Positions 35,493 through 47,558 are shown, counted from the stretch's first letter. The stretch is DNA of 64,000 bases from Rosellinia necatrix (GCA_021209875.1 JAGYVD010000004.1:2604001-2668000); one strand, 5' to 3'. The notes: a model not told the origin generated them from the sequence alone. Translations and numbers: made by a program.

Positions 35493-36871
35493 CGCCTCTT
35501 GCGTTGGCCGGCGATGTCTCGGGCGGCACGTCTGCGGATACACCTACCTAGGTAGACTTACGTAGATAGGTAGTTGGGGTTGGAGATTATAGGTAAGATC
35601 TCCAAAGGTACTTAGACTTATGTACTGCCAGCCGAAGCAGGGCGCGCTTGTGCTTTTTTTATTATTATTTTTTTTTTAATCAAGTTCCATGGTATGGTTG
35701 TACACTAGGTACCTACATTAGGCACTATCTAGATAGTTAAACCCCCTCCTTCTCTGCGCACACCCCAACTTGGCCGCTAGCCATTTTCTAACTTGGCATA
35801 TTTGTGCATACCTACCTACTTAGTTATAATGAGCAGATACCTAGGTAAGTAGTAGTATTAACGTCTAATCTAGGTGTCTGACAGTGCTAGATACCTAGGT
35901 AAGCCTATATACAATCTACACTACAATTACTGTAGATGCCTATTTCCATTTACATATTATTGCAGTGATGGGGAGAGCCACCCCCCTCACTAAAAAAAAA
36001 AAAAAGAAACCTTTCGCCCCGAAGCCTACTATGTATTGTTCTGTGCTTTAAACATGAGACAATTCTAACCAGTTAGGTAGCCTACTACTTGTAACCTCGA
36101 TTATTAGACCAACGGCAATGCCCAAGTACTCTCGAGGTGCCATCTCTTGCACAAGTGAATGTTCCTATGCGACTTCTGTAATACATCTAGGATCCTAGAC
36201 TAGGCATACGAAACAGACACTGATGACGTTCATCTATACAGGGTGTTTGGCCTAATATAGTATGGTAGCGAGTACCTGTTCTATCCGCCCGCTAGCCTCA
36301 GATAGAAGCTGAGAGAGAGGCGGGAGGAAGGGGGAAGGAAGGGCGTAGAGCATTATACTTGGGGCTACTTCTACAGTGACACTTTTTCATACCATCGATT
36401 GTCTTTATTTTTCACAATTAATGCGCCATGTTTATGTGCGCGTTGCTACCATACATTCCCTACTGCCACTGATGTTCGGTCGTACTTGATAAGTTCGACG
36501 TACTAATCTCAAATCCATGTCTCTAGCAAGATACAAGAGCAAGTATGGGTTGGAAAATAGCTTGCCACTTTTAAGCCAGATGGGAGCATATTCTTTAAGC
36601 ACTCCGTGACGTCTAAAGAAACGAGACAGAACTGACGTTTGTCTATACCACATCTCATTTTATCTGCCGCCGTGCAAAAAATGCTCTCACTCATAACGCC
36701 ATGCTGAAGTATAATCAAACATCTCCCGAAGAAAGGTCCAACTCACGGCCGGATAGCTTTCGAACTTTTTTGGTCATAATGGAAATCATCTGTTTCAAGG
36801 TCTTTGAACCCTGGGGTGGCTCGTCGGCGACCGATGATACTGATGGAAACTATGGCGGGTATAGGCGACTT
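35493..36871. other. Intergenic between MSM1 and RAD16
   Basis: 1.4 kb, AT-rich, with TAGGTA motifs near 35545-35570 and 35810-35845. It also holds the second copy of the 37-bp repeat and long A/T runs at 35656-35680 and 35993-36005. No gene recognised. Confidence 0.6.
35851..35887 (+). repeat. 37-bp dispersed repeat, copy 2
   Basis: Exact reverse complement of 1964-2000, 34 kb away. Here the hairpin arm TATTAACGTCTAATCTAGG occurs singly, without its inverted partner. The copy may therefore be a solo end of the same small element. Confidence 0.85.
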
Positions 36872-39800
36872 TCAAGATCCTCGGAATAGGAACATGAGGT
36901 CGTTAGGAGTAAGCGACTCCATCGCCGCGTCATCCGAGTTAATGGTCGAATGAATCATGTGAGTCTTCTTCTCCTGAAGAAGCACCATTCTGCTCTCCAC
37001 CGAGTCCTCGATACAGAGACGCGTGATTGTGCATGGACGGGTCTGACCAATACGATGACAGCGATCGGCCGACTGCCATTCCGCCGCTGGGTTCCACCAA
37101 CTACAGAAATAAATAGTAGGTTAGTGACGGTGCGTAGAGCTATGGTAATAGGAGATTGGCAGGTGAACTTACGGGTCGACGATAAACACCCGCGAAGCCT
37201 CTGTCAGGTTCAATGCGACACCACCTGCCTTTAAGGAGACAAGGAAGCATTCAACCTCGGGCTTCTCCATAAAGTGTTTAATAGACGCTTGACGTTGTGC
37301 TGGTGTCATGGTGCCATCCAACATTACTGTCGTAATCCCGGCTCGCCGAAGGCGCCACTCGATTAGTTGAAGCATTGTTGTAAACTGTGAGAATATGATC
37401 GACTTGTGAGACGCATTGTCAGATCTTAGTTTGTGGAGCTCGTGAACAAGCAGCTCGATCTTGGAAGATGAGGTCCAGTTCTCCATTTTAATCCGGTTAA
37501 TGATAGACGATTTCTTCATTAACAACTCGTCCTGCTCCATGCTGGGCTGCTCAAGATCGATGGATAGAGGAATGTGGCACTGTGGGCAGTCAGGTTCATC
37601 CTGCGATGCCAGATAACTCGTGGCGCACTGGCGACAGAAGTCGTGTTTGCACCTAGATCGAATTGCTTCCTCTGCAGGTTCGTCGCAAATACAGCAGACT
37701 AAAATATTCTGCCCACCTTCTCCAGACTTCTTAAGGATGAGGTCAGGGTGATCGGCGACTTGACGCATCCGCATGAGCAATGTAAATATGTTGGCGTAGT
37801 TGTTCAGGAGAACGCCTTGGGCCACATAAGTATTAAATTGCCGCTCCGTGTTAGTCATGATGCTACTGGCAAAGTCATTTTCCTCTTCACAAAAAAACTG
37901 ACGATCAACATAGATCTCTTTGACGGGCAGCTCCATAACGTTAGTATGATCTTTTTTCAGACGGCGCAACATGATGCGATTAGTCAAGAGACGAAGCTTC
38001 TGGAAAGCCTCTTTTCCAATACCTGTATTGCCGTATTTCTGGATTGGGTTTAAGAGCTCCTGATTGAAGACGGATACATGCCGTATAGAAAAATGGCTGC
38101 CTAGAACTATCGTCAGCAAATAAATAACAACTACAGCAGAAGGAACGTACACTTTGTGCATCTGCCGGTATCGCCCATGGACCACTCAAGACTGGAACAG
38201 GGACACTCCTTGCAGAAATAGGACGCATACGGTGTGATCTCGAGGAATCGAATTAGGGAGAAGAATTCTCCAATGCGATTCTGAAGCGGCGTCCCAGTCA
38301 GGCACCAACGATAGGTCACCTTTAAAGCGAAACAAGCTCGAGCCGTCATAGTAGTACGCGTCTGTTCGGTTAGCCATGACATTTGGAGGTTACCAATGAG
38401 CCTCGACGCACCTTAATACAATGAGCCTCGTCAAGGATCACACGATGGAACTTGATCTGATGTATAATGCTCTTTTCAAAGTATCTTCCATCCTTTCGCT
38501 CTATACCTTTCTCTTGCTTGCGGTAGAGTGATTCAAGGCTGTTATAGGACATAATGATGACGTCAAACTTCTTCAGTTCTTTAACCGATAGATTCTTAAC
38601 TTTGGCGTTTGTTCCGTGAAAGACAATCGTCTTGAGGGCATTCCCAGTGTATGTGGCAATCTCATCCTGCCACTGCCCCAGAGCTACGGGCGGAAGAAGC
38701 ACTAGCGATGGCATCTTGGCTGGGTAGTCGGACATGATAAGAGAAACAGCTTGGATGGTTTTGCCAAGACCCATCTCGTCCCCAAGTAAACCACCCTTCC
38801 ACGGAGTCTGCTCCATCGCCTCCATCCACGCTAGGCCTTGAAGTTGGAAAGACTTGAGTTGTAGAGAAATTCTGGTAGGTTGCATGGCTGTGCCCGCGTT
38901 TAAGGCTGGCATATTCTTGAGATCCTCCCACATTGTGTTGAGTTCGGGATGCTGTTCCTCCAGCTTAAATCTCTCCATCCTGAGACGCTTACTTATCTGA
39001 GTAGAATATTGGAGGGCACGACGGGAGGCTCGAGCCCGCAAGGCTTGAGCCCGAGCAGCTGGGGTACTGGGTAACGGGGGCGCAACTGGCGCGTTGTGCT
39101 CATCAGCATCACCGCTGTCAGAACTAGAATATTCCGAAATGTTGGAGGAGCTATTCTCGACAGAGTAGAAACTATTGAGGCTCTCTGCGTCATCTTCCAT
39201 ATCTGTATTTAAAGCGGAGCTTTGAGAGGCAGTAGTCTCGTTAGTTGAGATTTTCTGTCTTTTGCGTAGAGGTTGGTGTGCTTGAGCGCCATGCGATCTT
39301 CCCGCTAAACGGCTGTCGGGCTCGGCAAACTGGGCCGAAGAAGATATGCCTTTCTGTTTGGCCTTGGAGGGACGGTCGGTTATCAGATCGCTTTCGGAGT
39401 CTGGGGCAAGTAAAACTGTCCTTGCACTTCGTTTGGTAGGGATGGAGAGGTTGGTAACAGAAACATTCTGCTCCTCCTCACGCTCCAGTCGGCGAGCGAG
39501 TGCAATACTGGCGAGCTGGTCATCACCATAAAGATCAGCCTCTTCATCCGAGTCTTCGTTATATGAAAAGGACGTGGGACGTGGTCGTTTGGTACGGATA
39601 ACGGCGGTCGACTTAAACGGCTTTGACTTTTCTACAGTCTGGTTGTCGTCATTGTCACCGTCTGAAAGTTCAGGCAGTTCAACAATTATGCGATTTCGAC
39701 GGGGACGATTGGTGGTGTTGGTCGGCGCAGGAGCATCGCGAGTACTGTTGTGAGGAGGGACTGGTGTGACGACATTACTAGTAGCTGGAGTAGAATATTC

Positions 39801-40031
39801 GCCATCCGAAGGGTTGGTAAGTGGCGTCAGCGCCGAAGAAGTAGATTCGCCGCTGCCTGTGGCAATGGCTGAGGCTTGGTTCTTCGATGGCCTACCTCGA
39901 CCACGCTTGGGCCGGTCAATGGATTCCTGCGCAGCGCCTCGCCGTTGCTCAGCAGCTTCGAGCTCATCCAAAGCGGCCGCAGCGGCCAAAGCTTTAGCGG
40001 CGCCAGTCGAACGCCTAGTTTGCGGCGCCAT
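36872..40031 (-). CDS. RAD16: RAD16: SWI2/SNF2 ATPase with RING finger, global-genome nucleotide excision repair
   Basis: DNA translocase that with Rad7 searches non-transcribed DNA for UV damage. Exons 40031-38412, 38361-38151, 38106-37173 and 37100-36872 join in phase into 997 residues. Residues 1-330 are Ser/Asp/Glu-rich and carry an AT-hook-like [10 protein letters not shown]. The SNF2 core has Walker [16 protein letters not shown] in ILDEAHCIK, and [15 protein letters not shown]. The RING ([21 protein letters not shown]...CPQC) is inserted between the helicase lobes as in Rad16. Lobe 2 has [34 protein letters not shown] and, after the last intron, [20 protein letters not shown]. It ends [12 protein letters not shown] 40031 was preferred over the one nine bases upstream. 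It lies head to head with RAD7. Confidence 0.96.
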
Positions 40032-40484
40032 CAGGTGCAAATGGCCGTGATGAAGGTGACTAGGAGGTAGGGTAACTGGTCAGGAATAGTAGAGAATGGC
40101 TGATGGGCAAGAAGGGTAGGATACAGTAGAGACTAGGACGCAGACGCCGATTTGAGTGCGTGAACCAGAGGTTACAATGTAACCAGAACTAGCCCAAGAA
40201 TCAAAGCGTTACTGGTCATGGTAAGAAAGAAAAGCGAAAAAGGATGCACATACATCTGGGATAGAAGGGTGAAAAGGAAAATTTGAGGTTGAATGGAAGG
40301 GCAGGCAGGACCTTTGGAGGAGACTGCTGGTCGGCTTGCACCAAGCCAAAGCAAGAACAGGGAGACAGTGACTCGGGATGTTGCTTGGGCTACCAAATTT
40401 AGTGCAGGTGCGAGGTACGGCCAGCTCGGAGGGGTACCCCCGGTACGTAATGATTAACGCGCCTCCAGATGTACAAAGCGCGAT

Positions 40485-40494
40485 ATCACGTGAT
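40485..40494. promoter_or_regulatory. CACGTG palindrome in the RAD16-RAD7 promoter
   Basis: ATCACGTGAT is a perfect 10-bp palindrome around a CACGTG core. Cbf1/Pho4-type bHLH proteins bind such cores in yeasts. It lies about 450 bp from RAD16 and 680 bp from RAD7. Binding here is unproven. Confidence 0.4.
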
Positions 40495-40824
40495 CTATAT
40501 ACGGAGACAATTAAAGATAAAGACCAATCATATCGCACATATATCAATTAACATCCTAGATGACCCACGTTGGTGTGCCAAGTGTACTTACATGCAAGCA
40601 CTTTACACGCTACCTGGCTAAGTAGATTTCTCATGCGAGACTGAGACGCTGCATTGCGCCGCATCGACCGATCCTCGAAGCTTTTTGCTTGTTTTTCTTT
40701 TATTTTTTTGTAGTAAATTTGCCACGAGCAGAACAAAGATTTCGCCCTTAGCTAAGTACCTACCCCCCCTCCCTCTAGGTACCTTACCTAATTGGAGACC
40801 CAACCGATCTAACTAAAGGGACCT

Positions 40825-40860
40825 GCCTGAGTAGTACGTACCGCCTGAGTAGTACGTACC
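40825..40860. repeat. 18-bp perfect tandem duplication
   Basis: GCCTGAGTAGTACGTACC occurs twice back to back (40825-40842 and 40843-40860). It lies inside the RAD16-RAD7 intergenic region, about 310 bp upstream of the RAD7 start. Confidence 0.9.
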
Positions 40861-41173
40861 TACCTAGGTAGGCAGGCATTCATGGACCTTCTTCCGTAGC
40901 TGCCGTCTGATACCTCCTCCCTGCGACCTCGTTCCTTCCTGGGCCTATTTACGATCTGTCACCTGCCGGCTTTCTTCTCACCGGGCACACTTCTTATATA
41001 CCCCTCGTCATTCCACCAGTCCGAATCAAATAACCCTCTTTGGTCTCCATATACCCTCATAGGCAGGCTTAACTGGCCAGCCATCCGACTCTTGACTTGT
41101 TGTACGCGGTGTAAGGTTTTGTACTGTACCATACCGCGTCATCTTTCCCAGATCTTCACGTCTACTGTGGGTA

Positions 41174-43150
41174 ATGTGTGTCAAATTCCATCTTGTGTAT
41201 GTGTATAATGCATAGGTAAGGAAGCTAACCAGCAGTTATAGGAGCAACAACAATGCCAATCGCGGCCAGCCTGGCCGGTCCATAAGAGGACCACAGTCTG
41301 CCTTGACTGATTTCTTGGCCTCGCAGAATATCTCCGCAGCACAAATTCGAGCCGATGCACAAGCACGCCGAGCATCTGCCACGGCTAATTCTTCCGCCGC
41401 TCCGGTCACAGGGACGTCCCAGCAGGGTGGAAATAATGACGATGCTGCTTCTAGCGGAACAGCTACAGCAGCAGCTCGCCGAGCAAGAGATCAGAAGCGT
41501 AAAAAGCAAGAAGAAACCATCGAAAAGATCAAGAAGTCGAGGGAATACAAGAAACGAAAGCGCGATCTTGGCAGTGAGTCCGACGACGATCTTGCCTTTG
41601 CTCTCTTCAAGGAGAAAACGACTCCACTACCCGGCCAAATGAGCAATTGTGAGATTTGTGGCAAACGCTTCACCGTCACGCCGTACTCACGCTCTGGGCC
41701 CGAGGGTGGCTTGGTTTGCAGCCCTTGCGGTCAGAAACTTGCTAAGGATGAGGACGCGGACAAGAAAACCAAGAATAAAAGACGGCCTGCGAACAAGACT
41801 GGTGCGGGTAGGCGCAAGATACAGAACCGCATCTTGGACGGCACATACGACGTCGGTGCTAAGCCGTTAATGACTCTTTGTATTGAAACTTTGGCAAAGA
41901 ATATTCATTTAGCTGACGACCTTGGTGATCTTCCACCCCCTGTCATTGATCGTATCGCACGACTGCTTTCAAAAACTCGTCTTCTGGATTCTCGCACCCT
42001 CGATCTCTTCCTCCAACCCCATCACGAGACCATAAGAGTATACGATGCCGCAAAACTCAGTTCAGACGACTTGGTCAAGATATTCCAGCTGGTACCACAG
42101 CTCAAACAGCTCAAACTGCGGAATGCAATCCAATTCACGGACAAAGTTATGCAATACCTCATAACCAGAAATATGGCCCTTGAGAGCATCTACATCCACG
42201 GAGCGAACCTTCTGAGCGAAGAAGTGTGGATGGAGTATCTAAAACACAAGGGAATGCACCTGAAGGGATTGCAGATCTACTACACTGACAGGCATTTTGG
42301 CGATAAGGCTGTAGGCCTGCTGCCAAGCCTTTGCCCCAATCTCACGCGTCTAAAGATTTGTCACAACCAACAAGTGTCTGATGAAGGTATCCAGTGTATT
42401 GTCGGGCTCCATAACCTTGAACATTTGAGTTTGCAGTGCATCAAGAAAACCACTACGGATCCCTATGTCCATGTGATTCAACATATCGGCCGGCAGCTTC
42501 AGACATTCTCAATCCAAAATGTGCCCGATGTCGACGATCGCTTGCTTGATGCCATTCACAAAAACTGCACCAATCTTTCCAAGATGCGCATCACTGAAAG
42601 CGAATTTATGACGGATGCCGGATTTTGCCGACTGTTTGAAGGTTGGGGGAACAAGCCACTTTCGTTCCTTGACCTACAGATGTGCCGCCACGTCGACGCG
42701 GCCAAGCCCTCGGAAAACGCACACAAGATCGGTCTCTGCTCACGGGGCTTTGAAGCCCTGATGGAACATTCGGGCACCGGATTACAATACCTCAACGTAC
42801 ACGCTTGTCGACATATTTCTAGAGAGACCTTCGAGAAAGTCTTTGCGAGTGATAAAACCTACGCTCAGCTACGCTATCTCGAGGTCTCCTTCTGCGAGGA
42901 GGTCAACGACTTTGTTGTTGGTAGTATCTTCCGCAGCTGCCCCAACCTGAAGGAGGTGAACGTTTTCGGATGCATGAAGGTGCGTTTGCATATATACAAT
43001 ATCAACACCGAGCCGTATACCTTGTATTTTGTTGTTCAATTACTAAGTACATTCGTCCCATAGGTCAAGGATGTCCGAGTACCGAAAGGCAAGATTCTCG
43101 TAGGTGTCCCTAATGCAGTCGGCATGCGCATCGAGGGAGTAGACGACTAA
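41174..43150 (+). CDS. RAD7: RAD7: leucine-rich-repeat partner of RAD16 in nucleotide excision repair
   Basis: Damage-recognition/ubiquitin-ligase adaptor subunit acting with Rad16. Main exon 41242-42979 and last exon 43064-43150 (VKDVRVPKGKILVGVPNAVG) join in phase. The first exon is best placed at 41174-41196 (MCVKFHL plus two bases): the only arrangement I found with an ATG, a consensus GTATGT donor, a CTAAC branch and a matching phase. Total 615 residues. Early motif SALTDFLASQNISAAQIR is typical of the N-terminus. A Lys/Arg-rich stretch (KRKKQEETIEKIKKSREYKK) follows, then a zinc-ribbon-like CEICGKRF...CSPCGQKL (about residues 130-160) and leucine-rich repeats of the F-box-protein type to the end (LTRLKICHNQQVSDEGIQ, LRYLEVSFCEEVNDFVV). 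The start exon is less certain than the rest. Confidence 0.9.
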
Positions 43151-44011
43151 AGAGATTGGGAATTGTTCTACATTCAATCGCCTCTTGACCTCCTCCGTTG
43201 CCCAGATGATAACTTATCAGCCCTCCCTATGCATACGTCGGATCACAGGGAGGCGGGATCATGGGAGATGAAAAGGAAAAAAAGAAAGAAGGGGAGAAGA
43301 AAAAGGAGAGGAAGAAAAGGCAGATAGGACACTGTGGCCACATGGGGTGAGCTCGATGATCTTGTAGTTCAACTATTTTGACCTCGCGATCTGGGGTTAA
43401 TTGCTGAAAGTCGTACCAAAAAGGCGATTCAGAATGCTAGCAAGACAGATGGCATAGCAGATAGAGGTATAATACTATGTTCATTAAGGACATAGTACGT
43501 GCAATCCATACTATGTTTCGTGCTGACAAGCATCTTAATCACTACGCTCCCAGCGTGGCAGCAAGTATGAATTAGGTCAAGTCATTGACGGGTTGGCAGG
43601 CAAGCCGGCAAGCTGGCACGGCCCGCAAAAGGAGAACTAAGGGGAGCTCCGCTCCTCTTGCATGTCGGCGGCCATATGCCAGATGGCGCCATCGAAACAG
43701 CTTCCATGAAACTAGCGGTACGTACTTATTATCCAAGGCAAAGCAGGTAGCCTGTCCATTTCTCCTGTCTCTCTCATAAGCCCCGGGCCGACCGACCATT
43801 GCGACCGACCATTGAATACCCGAGGGAACCCCGACAGAGCGGGACATGCAAGTAGAACGACCACAAAACAACAGCAAACAAGGTAGCATCGCAGTTGCGA
43901 CAGTGCACTCCTGCTCTCGTCATTCGAATTCGGAGGTGCGCCTTTTCCCTCCCAAACCATCTAATCGGATTGGTGCCAGATCCATCCAACGGCTCGGTGG
44001 ATTGTGCCAAG
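43151..44011. other. Intergenic, RAD7 3' side to flavin monooxygenase start
   Basis: 860 bp with no gene. A nearly pure purine tract (A/G) runs from about 43266 to 43322 just downstream of RAD7, possibly in its 3' UTR or terminator. Confidence 0.6.
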
Positions 44012-45775
44012 ATGGGCTCGCTGGGCAATGGTAACGTTGAAGAAGCCGTGGCCAACGGCAGCTCACCACTGCCTGCCGCCTTCAACATAAACCGCATCGC
44101 CGTCATCGGCGCGGGGCCGAGCGGCCTCGCAGCAGCAAAGCACCTCCTCGCCGAGGGCTTCTTGGCCTCGCAAGTCGACATCTACGAGCAACAGGCCGAG
44201 GTAGGCGGGGTATGGAATTACAGCGCCGCCACGTCCTCCCAGCCGCTACGTGTGCCGCAGACGGATGCGCACGCCGCCCCGGATCCGCCCATCCACCCGG
44301 ACGATCCCGACGGGGGCGAAAAGGATGAGTATGAGGATTACGAATTCGACTCGGACGAGGAGGCCTGCACGGCCCCCCGGGTCCGGGGCATGCTCGCTGC
44401 CGCCCGCATCGCAGAGGGAAAAGAGGCCCCCCGGTCTTCCCGAACCCCATGTATGACGACCTGCATACGAATATCCCGCACACGCTGATGCGGTATTCGG
44501 ATCTGGGGTTCACCGCCGACGGGAAGGGAGAAGGAACGCATGTGGACTGCGATATCTTCCCGACGAGACAGGTTGTGCAGGGATATCTATTGCAGTACGC
44601 CCGAGATGTCCGGCATCTGATCCGATTCTCGTCGCAGGTGACGAACGTCTCCCTGCAGCAGCAGCAGCCACCGCCGTCTACCACTCTGGAGACGGACATG
44701 CAAGAGCAGTCCCAGATCCGGGATAAATGGACCGTGCGCTCGACGAATCTTCTCACCGACATCGCACGTACGGAGATCTATGATGCGGTTGTCGTGGCAT
44801 CAGGCCACTACTCCGCACCGCACATCCCCGCGCCGGCGCCCGAGATGGCCGCATTCGCCGCTGCGCACCCCGGCGTGATCTCGCACTCAAAGACCTACCG
44901 CGCCGCGTCCGCGTTTGCTGGGAAGCGCGTCGTGCTCGTCGGATCCGGGCCCTCGGGGGTCGACATCGCGTCGCAGATCAGCGCCGTCTGCGCGCCCCCG
45001 CTCATCCTCTCGGCACGCAGCCCCGTCTCCGACGACATGGCCGCGCACCTGGGCGTGGGGGGCGATAGGGTGCGCGCGGTCGGGCCGATCGCGAAGCTCC
45101 TAATCGATGAGAGGGGGGTCGAGGTCCGCTCCGCTCCCGGCAACGCCGCGGGTTCGGAAACCGAAGGAGGCGAGAGCAGCGTGGAGCGGATACTGAACGT
45201 CGACGCAATCCTCTTCTGCACGGGGTACCTGTACACATTCCCCTTTTTCTCTGCGTCCTCGTTCCCGCCGTCCACGCCTGCCCTGGTCGCCCCTAACGAG
45301 CGCCGAGTGCGCGGCGTCGCCCGGCACTTCCTCCACGCCCACCACCCGACCCTCGTCTTCCCGGGGCTGCCGATCAAGATCATCCCCTTCCCGCTCGCCG
45401 AGGCCCAGGCCGCCGTTTTCGCGCGCCTCTGGGCGAACCGGCTCCCCCCTGCCCCCGCGCGAGGCGCTGCGGGCCTGGGAGCGCGAGGACGAGGCCGGCG
45501 CCGGCTTCGAGGGCCCCAGGGTCCCCGGGAAGCCGTTCCACACCTTCCCCAAGGGCGGCGACGCGCAGTACATCAACGCGCTGCACGACTGGGCCGTGCG
45601 GGCGCAAGACGGAAAGGGGGAGGGGGAGGGGGAGGGAAAGGAACCGCCGTTCTGGGGCGACGAGGAGCTCTGGCAGCGCAGCATCTACGCCGAGGCCAAA
45701 ATCCGCTTCGAGAAAACTGGGCGCACGGCGAAGTCCTTGCAGGAGCTTGGCTTCCAGCGTGAGACGCCTGTATAG
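44012..45775 (+). CDS. Flavin-containing monooxygenase with two frame breaks
   Basis: FAD/NADPH-dependent monooxygenase of the FMO type. Start ATG 44012 (MGSLGNGNVEEAVANG); total reading about 587 residues. FAD site IAVIGAGPSGLAAAKHLL (residues about 30-47), NADPH site KRVVLVGSGPSGVDIAS, and between them the FMO-like VISHSKTYR. An acidic insertion (GGEKDEYEDYEFDSDEEA) is unusual but lies in the variable loop before FPNPMYDDLHTNIPHTLM. Two frame breaks occur: one base too few at the C6 run 44427-44432, one too many at the C6 run 45442-45447. After the second, the expected frame continues RAWEREDEAGAGFEGPR...PFHTFPKGGDAQYINALHDW to TAG 45775. Without correction the protein would be cut short at both places. 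Substrate unknown. Confidence 0.85.
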
Positions 45776-46311
45776 AAGAAAGACGGCGATGGCTTGAAAA
45801 AAGGCTCGCGGGGTCATGCTCGAGTAAATGCTACCTACTACCCAAGCTTGCGGAACCTCATATAAATTCTTTGGAAGTCTAACATGTGTCGCGGGTAATC
45901 AGATATGAGAAACGGTATGTGCAACATTCATGGACAATTCGTGCAAGTGGATGAGCTATTGAACTTTAGATAAGGTATCGCATTTAGCTATTTTGCATAT
46001 GCCTAGATGGGATCTCCAATTAGATATCGCCTGGAAATATATACAATGTCATCAAGGGCGATGTCTGTCATATACGTCGTCATATCCTTCGTCAACTCGG
46101 ATTAGGGTCGCTTTCACGCCATGCCTTTACCCCCTCCATCCCTAACGCCTTATATGCCTTTGGCCAGATGCTCAACAAATGGCCCCCATCATCATATCAT
46201 AGAGGGTTATCCGATTCTCAACATATTCATTCCATCCCCCTTCCAGCTACCTCCGGCAGGAAAATCGCCTCTCGAGCCGAGAGATACGGCGGCCAAATCG
46301 ACTCAGCATCC
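45776..46311. other. Intergenic between convergent FMO and lipase genes
   Basis: 536 bp, AT-richer than its flanks. Presumed 3' UTRs, nothing else recognised. Confidence 0.6.
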
Positions 46312-47558
46312 TTACTTCCTGGCGGCCATGTCCTGGTAGACCCAGTCGTTGAGCTGGGCCTCGAGGTCATCGTCGCTGACGTCGACGGAGGGCGAGGTGC
46401 CCTGCCACCAGATGTAGTTGGTGTCCTGGCGCTTCTTGAAGGTGAGCTCGATGGGGGAGCAGCCGGCGATGGGGTCGAGGTAGTAGAGGTGGGAGAAGAT
46501 GTTGAGGCCGAGGGTGACGGCGTTGCAGCCGAGGGAGCGGGTGCCGGTGCAGACCTTGATGTCGTCGACGCCGTAGTTGGTCGTGAAGGCGTTGCCGTTC
46601 GACAGCCAGTACTCGGGCGTCGTGTGGGCGTAGCCGAAGACGATCGGGGGCAGGCGGGGCACGGGGTCGTCGAGGTGCGTCACGCGGTACTCCACGCCCG
46701 CCTGGTTCGACACGTAGCTGGCGAAGGCGTCGTTGCCCACGCGCGGGCTGCCGTAGTTGATGATGTCCACGGCCAGGCCGGCCTGCCGCGCGTACGCCGC
46801 GCCCAGCGAGCTCACCGCCGCGCCGAGCGAGTGGCCCGTGAACACGATCCGGTACGCCGGGTTCGCCGCCTTGGCTGCCTTCACGGCGGCCAGGGCCGCG
46901 GCCGAGATCTCGTCCCACGCCTTGGCGAAGCCGTAGTGGACCTTGCAGCCGCTGCCGAAGCTGCAGTCCTTCTGGATGAACTCGAAACTGGGTTTCCGGC
47001 GGTTAGCCTCCCCGGGAATCTTTTCGAAGTTCTAGGTGTGGGCTATTTGTGTTTATGGTAACTTACTCGGTGATCCAGTTGCGGATCGAGTGAGATCCTC
47101 GGATGGATAGAACAATCACCTGGTTCTTGGCATCCGTAGACACGAAACCCTTGATATCGGTTGTCTTGCCCCTATTTCGGTGTGTGAGTGAATCTATCGA
47201 TGTGATAGGCGACGGGAGATGGTGACTGTGACGTACGAGAAGGTGGCTGTGATCTTCGCGCCGGCGGCGGTAACGTCGGGGCATGCGCTGCCACCGCAGG
47301 TCACGACGGAGCCCACGGCGCTGTCACTGTTGCAGTAGGATGCGCCAGCGTATTGTGCGTAGAATTTAAGCATGCTCAGCATGGAAGAGCTGACAGATGC
47401 TAGTATCTCGGTGTTAGTTCTCCCGGGTCCTATCCCCAGTACGGAGAAGCTTGGGGCAGCGTACCTGCTCCATTGACCGTCAACCCTGCTTCCGATATGG
47501 GCGAGGCAGTGGCCGTGAGGGCCAAGCCCGAGATGACCGACCAAGCTAATGGCTTCAT
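46312..47558 (-). CDS. Secreted class 3 lipase (alpha/beta hydrolase)
   Basis: Secreted triacylglycerol lipase / feruloyl-esterase-like enzyme. Exons 47558-47465, 47399-47237, 47171-47067 and 46987-46312 give 345 residues, all phases consistent. The last intron runs from GTAAGT to AACCCAG, which restores RNWITD-FEFIQKDCSFGSGCKVHYGF; nearer AG sites break the frame. Residues 1-19 (MKPLAWSVISGLALTATAS) are a signal peptide. The catalytic triad is visible: Ser in TGHSLGAA, Asp in THLDDPVPRLPP and His in IFSHLYYLDPIAG. Paired cysteines (YCNSD, VTCGGSACPD, KDCSFGSGC, VCTGTRSLGC) fit a disulphide-bonded extracellular protein. The GC-rich sequence produces long shadow frames on the other strand. Confidence 0.93.

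Larger units (their letters stand above)
40032..41173. promoter_or_regulatory. Shared divergent promoter region of RAD16 and RAD7
   Basis: 1.14 kb separates the two start codons, with no gene between them. It contains the palindrome ATCACGTGAT at 40485-40494 (CACGTG core, the site type bound by bHLH factors), an 18-bp tandem duplication at 40825-40860 and TAGGTA motifs at 40760-40870. The last 250 bp before RAD7 is CT-rich. Co-regulation of the two genes is an inference from the arrangement. Confidence 0.6.

Noticed and set aside
46168..47061. 297-codon plus-strand open frame rich in Val, Gly and Arg
   Set aside because: Antisense shadow of the lipase gene; composition is that of reversed codons.
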